This document shows positions 60,481 to 64,000 of a stretch of DNA of 64,000 nucleotides, one piece after another. The translations under genes and the position numbers were made by a program. Source of the DNA: Theocolax elegans (taxonomy: Eukaryota; Arthropoda; Insecta; Hymenoptera; Cerocephalidae); assembly GCA_026168455.1 (NCBI GenBank), contig CM047425.1:96723580-96787579 (forward strand), written 5' to 3'. Under the pieces are notes generated by a model that was given only the letters and a program-made list of their open reading frames with translations, did no database searches and had not been told where the DNA came from. Each line of letters opens with the position of its first letter. The first letter of the stretch is position 1.

Positions 60481-62680
60481 CTGATTCTTTAATTGATTGT
60501 GGCTTCTCCACAACCGATATCCCACAATTTCCTCTATCGACCTTTTTGACGTTAGACCAGACGTTTTACATATTTGAATTACAACTTTTAAAATTTCTGC
60601 GTAATACGCTTTAGCAAAAGTAATAATAAAAAGTTTTTCAAAAGTATTTTTCAAATATCTTTTAAATCACTTTTTAAAAGTCATCTTGGTATCTCTTTGT
60701 TCTCTTGTGCATTAAGAGAAAATGAGTCAAGCGAGTGACTTGCTCTAGCCTAATGCGCATTAATTATCTTGAGTGCAAGGACTATCCCGATCCAACATAA
60801 TTTTCTATAAAAAGTATTTTTAGATCATTGTATATTATATATACGTTACGGGAAAGCATAGAAATTGCGATTCTTCGTTAACTACCGAGTCGAGTCAGAT
60901 AATTAATAAAGCGTTAATTTTTTACATCGTACGAATAATTCGGAACGAAGTTCAATATTGGGTTATTAACTAAAGCGACTCAATACGATTTTCACAACTG
61001 TACTTTATCTTGAATATTATACTTCATAAAGTTTAATTAACAATCGGATATTATTATTATTTAATATAGTTTTCAGTTAACGGAGGTAAAATAATGGACC
61101 ACGTAACCGAACAAGCGTATCAAGTCTATTTAATAACTTTGTTAAAATGAATCGTAACTCAATTTTCTAATGGTACTTAAAGGATATAACGCGTTATACG
61201 GGAATATTCTTTTACTTTGTCTCTCGTATTGGAGTTTCATGCTGATTTAACGATATTCACGATGAAGTTCTTAATTGCTAAAATCCTACATGGACAGAAA
61301 TTATAGAGTAAATTTTAAAACCTGCAATTGCAAACTTTAAAAGAAGCTATATATAGTAATTTGGTCACCGACTTCTGCCTCAATAAATTTTGTTATAAAC
61401 ACCTTTGTAATTATTATCACATTTTAATTATTAATATAGTTTGCATTTAAATTTTAAATAGTCTTAAATTAATTTTATATTTTTAGAATATTAAGTTTAT
61501 ATATATATTATTTGTTAAAAAAGAAATTGAAATTTAGGAATGAAATATTTTACATTATTTTATATACTTATTCATTAATACTTATATTCTCTATTGCTTG
61601 TAAACGCTCATCTATGTTTCTAGAAGAATAATATATAGTACACAATCACGTGCATGATTAGAGAAAAAATAAAGGCAATTATCCAGACCTGATAAGTATC
61701 CGTTCAACCAAATAGTGCCTCTTTATGATGCCTAAGCAGGCACTGATGAGGTTTGTAACGGGGTACATGTCAGGTCCACATAAACTTTTCATAGACGATT
61801 AATTACTTACGTAGTAACCTCAAAAAGATATACGTATAGTTTTAAATTGTAAAAAATAACTTTTTAATTTACTGCAGATTTTTAAACGTTTGTATTATAA
61901 TTTAAAACACTATATTAATACTAATAAATGTTTTTGTATATAAGTTGCCATTGTCGTTAGTAATAACAAAAAGAATGTTAGAAATAAATGATTCCTACTG
62001 TTTACAATTCATATGAATATTTTGTAGTGTAATCAATAAAAAGATCTACATATCTGTAAACAAATAATACTACAATAACCCAATAACCCTTTCAGATAAC
62101 AATTTTTCACAAACGTACTGTTTTTGTATACTAGTTTGTTATCAACAATAATTATGTTTAGCAGATATGTAATATCACTGTTTTTAACACTTGTCGGATT
62201 TTTAGTAAGGTAGAAATAAAAAAACCACAGAAAAATCGACAACCAACTATTATACATAAAGTATTATACATATACTTTAAAAAATCGTTATAGCGTTTAG
62301 TATTTAGTAGTGTTATCTGTCTGTGACTGAAAGGTTTAACATTATTAATTAATTGCTTTACAAGTAAACTATAATTTCATGTCTTCCTTAAAAAGTGTAA
62401 ATTATTACGTTATTTAATAAATTACAACAATCCATAGTATCCATAGTAGAAAGCCAAAAACTATAGTCGTTTGACTGAAAATGGTTAATAATAAGACGGT
62501 AATTATAAGAATCAAAACATGGTTTAGGCTAACCTCAACTAAAAGTAAATAATAGTAATCAAATTTGTTGCGAATAAGAAAAATACCAAAGCATCATTAG
62601 TTATATGATTTAATACTATTTCCAACAATAATCATTATATTAATATAGAAATTTTGTTACATTGTTACATTTGTTACATT
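60481..62680. other. AT-rich noncoding DNA, no gene recognised
   Basis: Only short frames and no recognisable RNA or mobile-element termini. Confidence 0.45.
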
Positions 62681-63133
62681 CGGTCTTGCTGAGCTAATGT
62701 CTAACGACTCTAAGAACTGCAATTAAAATAAATTAAAATTGTGTCCATAGTACATACTTTGATGTTAGGGGACACTATTCCATCCACAATCAGATTTTCC
62801 ACCTTATGTATACTTATATAGGCTCCGTTCATTCGTTCTTACGATACTCTTGTGTGGCTAGGGCAGGGACCGTCTGAGCCCCACTGATGATTTCTGGCGG
62901 ACGCTCCCAAGACGAAACACATAGACTTAAAATTTCTTTCTTTCTTATTTAAAATAATTTCAATTTTATAACTTAGTATTTTATTTGCTTCTTCTTTCTC
63001 CTTTTGGTTTATGTCTGGCGGCTTGTGGCCTTCATAATGTTGTCCTCGGGATTGATATGCGGCGAATTGACGAGCTTGCTTTTCGAGCGAGCAAGAGTTC
63101 TTAGAGTCGTTAAACGTTAGCTCAGCAAGACCG
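62681..63133. mobile_element. Inverted-repeat element, 38-bp arms, about 453 bp, class uncertain
   Basis: The left arm at 62681-62718 (CGGTCTTGCTGAGCTAA...) and the right arm at 63096-63133 are reverse complements with two mismatches in 38. The similarity continues outward through ATTAATATA and AAATTTTGT on both sides, interrupted on the left by a TTACATT-type microsatellite of about 23 bases. The interior is GC-richer than the surroundings and holds a TATATA box (62815-62820) and a CTGATGA...CGAAAC motif (62884-62918). There is no ORF. ATAATCATTATA flanking words occur at about 62627, 63191 and 63422. Confidence 0.55.
62884..62918 (+). ncRNA. CTGATGA...CGAAAC hammerhead-core-like motif
   Basis: Exact CUGAUGA (62884-62890) and CGAAAC (62913-62918), 22 bases apart, the order and spacing of a hammerhead core. 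The intervening stem II is imperfect (a UUCUGG segment against CCCAAGA), so activity is doubtful. It may be coincidence. Confidence 0.2.
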
Positions 63134-63926
63134 ACAAAATTTTTATATTAATTTAAAAACTTTTGCCCGGGCGAGAAAAATTATATTTTTAATAATAATC
63201 ATTATATTTCATTCGGGTTCGGTCCCGACCTGGGGACGTTGATTTTTTTCTTTCTTGATCTTTCCTTAATTAATTTTCTAATACCTCTGGCAACATTTAA
63301 AACTTAGCGATTGCAAGTAATTTGCTAATAAAAGAGGGTTTTGTGCAATATTCGTCAAAAAATATTGAATAACACAAATTAGCTCGTAAATACCGATTAA
63401 TATATATATATATACTTTCTAATAATCATTATAATTTGTGATCATATACAATGAAACTTACTAAAATTTATTAAAAAATCTAAAAATCATCATTTTTTGT
63501 TTTTGAATTTATGTTTGCCAATAATTGTCCATAGTCTATTGAACTTTTTTTTGATTTTTAAAATATTTGTATGACCTTATCACGAAAATTATTAAAACTT
63601 GATTAAAGGCGCAAAATATAAGTCGGTGATCAAATTACTATATTTTGTATTAAAAATTTCTAAAAGATTAATTAAAACTTACTCAAGAATTTTAGAATAT
63701 CACTTTTCTTACGTTGAATATGTATAACGTATATGTGAAAAATATTATGAAGTTGTTTTGAAATTCATTATATTTGGCATATGCAGATACGTCGTTAATT
63801 AATTTTGTCAAGCATACATCTACAGCATTGTCGTTTCAAATTTCAATTTAAGTATTTTCATATTACAGCAAAACTTCAAGTATAAAAAGCTGGTAACATA
63901 AAAAAACTTTACATCGTAATTCAATA
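63134..63926. other. Repeat-flanking AT-rich DNA, no gene recognised
   Basis: Contains a GC hairpin TCGGG/CCCGA at about 63213-63228 and an ATAATCATTATA repeat word. No gene. Confidence 0.35.
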
Positions 63927-64000
63927 CACTGTGAGAAAAAAATGAAGTTATTGGAAAGTGACGTGTACTTTACTTATAAGTTAGTATTACGACGAAAAGT
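63927..64000. mobile_element. Partial Tc1/mariner-type MITE terminus, cut by the window end
   Basis: TA followed by CACTGTGAGAAAAAAATG matches the termini of the MITEs at 6327-6535 and 40040-40333. The other end lies outside the window. Confidence 0.4.

Noticed and set aside
63213..63228. tRNA T-arm-like hairpin (TCGGG-TTCGGT-CCCGA)
   Set aside because: The loop is six rather than seven bases and no acceptor, D or anticodon arm could be placed around it.
62764..63297. Possible solo LTR starting TGTTAGG and ending CAACA
   Set aside because: The 5-base flanks differ (TTTGA against TTTAA) and the clear inverted repeat crosses the proposed left boundary, so the LTR model does not fit.

Overview
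The window looks like one scaffold segment from an insect nuclear genome, most likely a hymenopteran. It is AT-rich, with local GC/CpG-rich islands, large introns, short TA-, TTAA- and inverted-repeat MITEs, and simple-sequence tracts. There are no bacterial-type operons, CRISPR arrays or rRNA. The species call is an inference; the only protein-level anchor is a Tec/Btk-family kinase very close to insect Btk29A.

Region by region: 1-25,125 holds no gene I can support, only AT-rich DNA with several MITEs and a few GC-richer islands (about 1.7-2.3, 3.2-3.4, 11.7-12.2, 16.4-16.8, 21.2-21.6 and 23.3-23.5 kb). At 25,126-25,962 on the minus strand is an intact single-exon ORF of 278 codons. It carries the helix-turn-helix domain normally found N-terminal to a DDE_Tnp_4 (Harbinger-type) transposase, but no DDE nuclease, so it is a candidate domesticated transposase fragment. 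From 34,685 down to 30,446 on the minus strand lie eleven coding exons of Btk29A: a proline-rich linker, SH3, SH2 and a complete tyrosine kinase domain, 470 residues in uninterrupted frame across all junctions. The PH and Tec-homology exons were not found by eye and are probably further upstream, or absent from the isoform that starts here. From 34.7 to 64 kb (upstream of Btk29A) I see no confident exon, only candidate promoter and 5'UTR islands, more MITEs, a long (GA)n tract and a 38-bp inverted-repeat element near 63 kb.

Three observations stand out. First, the reading frame after the Btk29A stop (UGA followed by C) stays open for 159 more codons and ends where the GC-rich stretch ends. 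This suggests either stop-codon readthrough or an alternatively spliced 63-nt in-frame mini-intron that removes the stop. Second, a Btk29A intron contains a perfect palindrome with 178-bp arms and a one-base centre, next to 15-bp direct repeats; each arm carries a hammerhead-like stem-loop. Third, a similar stem plus GAAACGTC motif recurs near 54.3 kb, and a CTGATGA...CGAAAC motif occurs at 62.9 kb, hinting at Penelope/retrozyme-like relics.

The kinase acts in receptor-proximal signalling (SH2/SH3 adaptor functions plus Tyr phosphorylation). The transposase-derived gene downstream is transcribed in the same direction but shows no obvious functional link to it.
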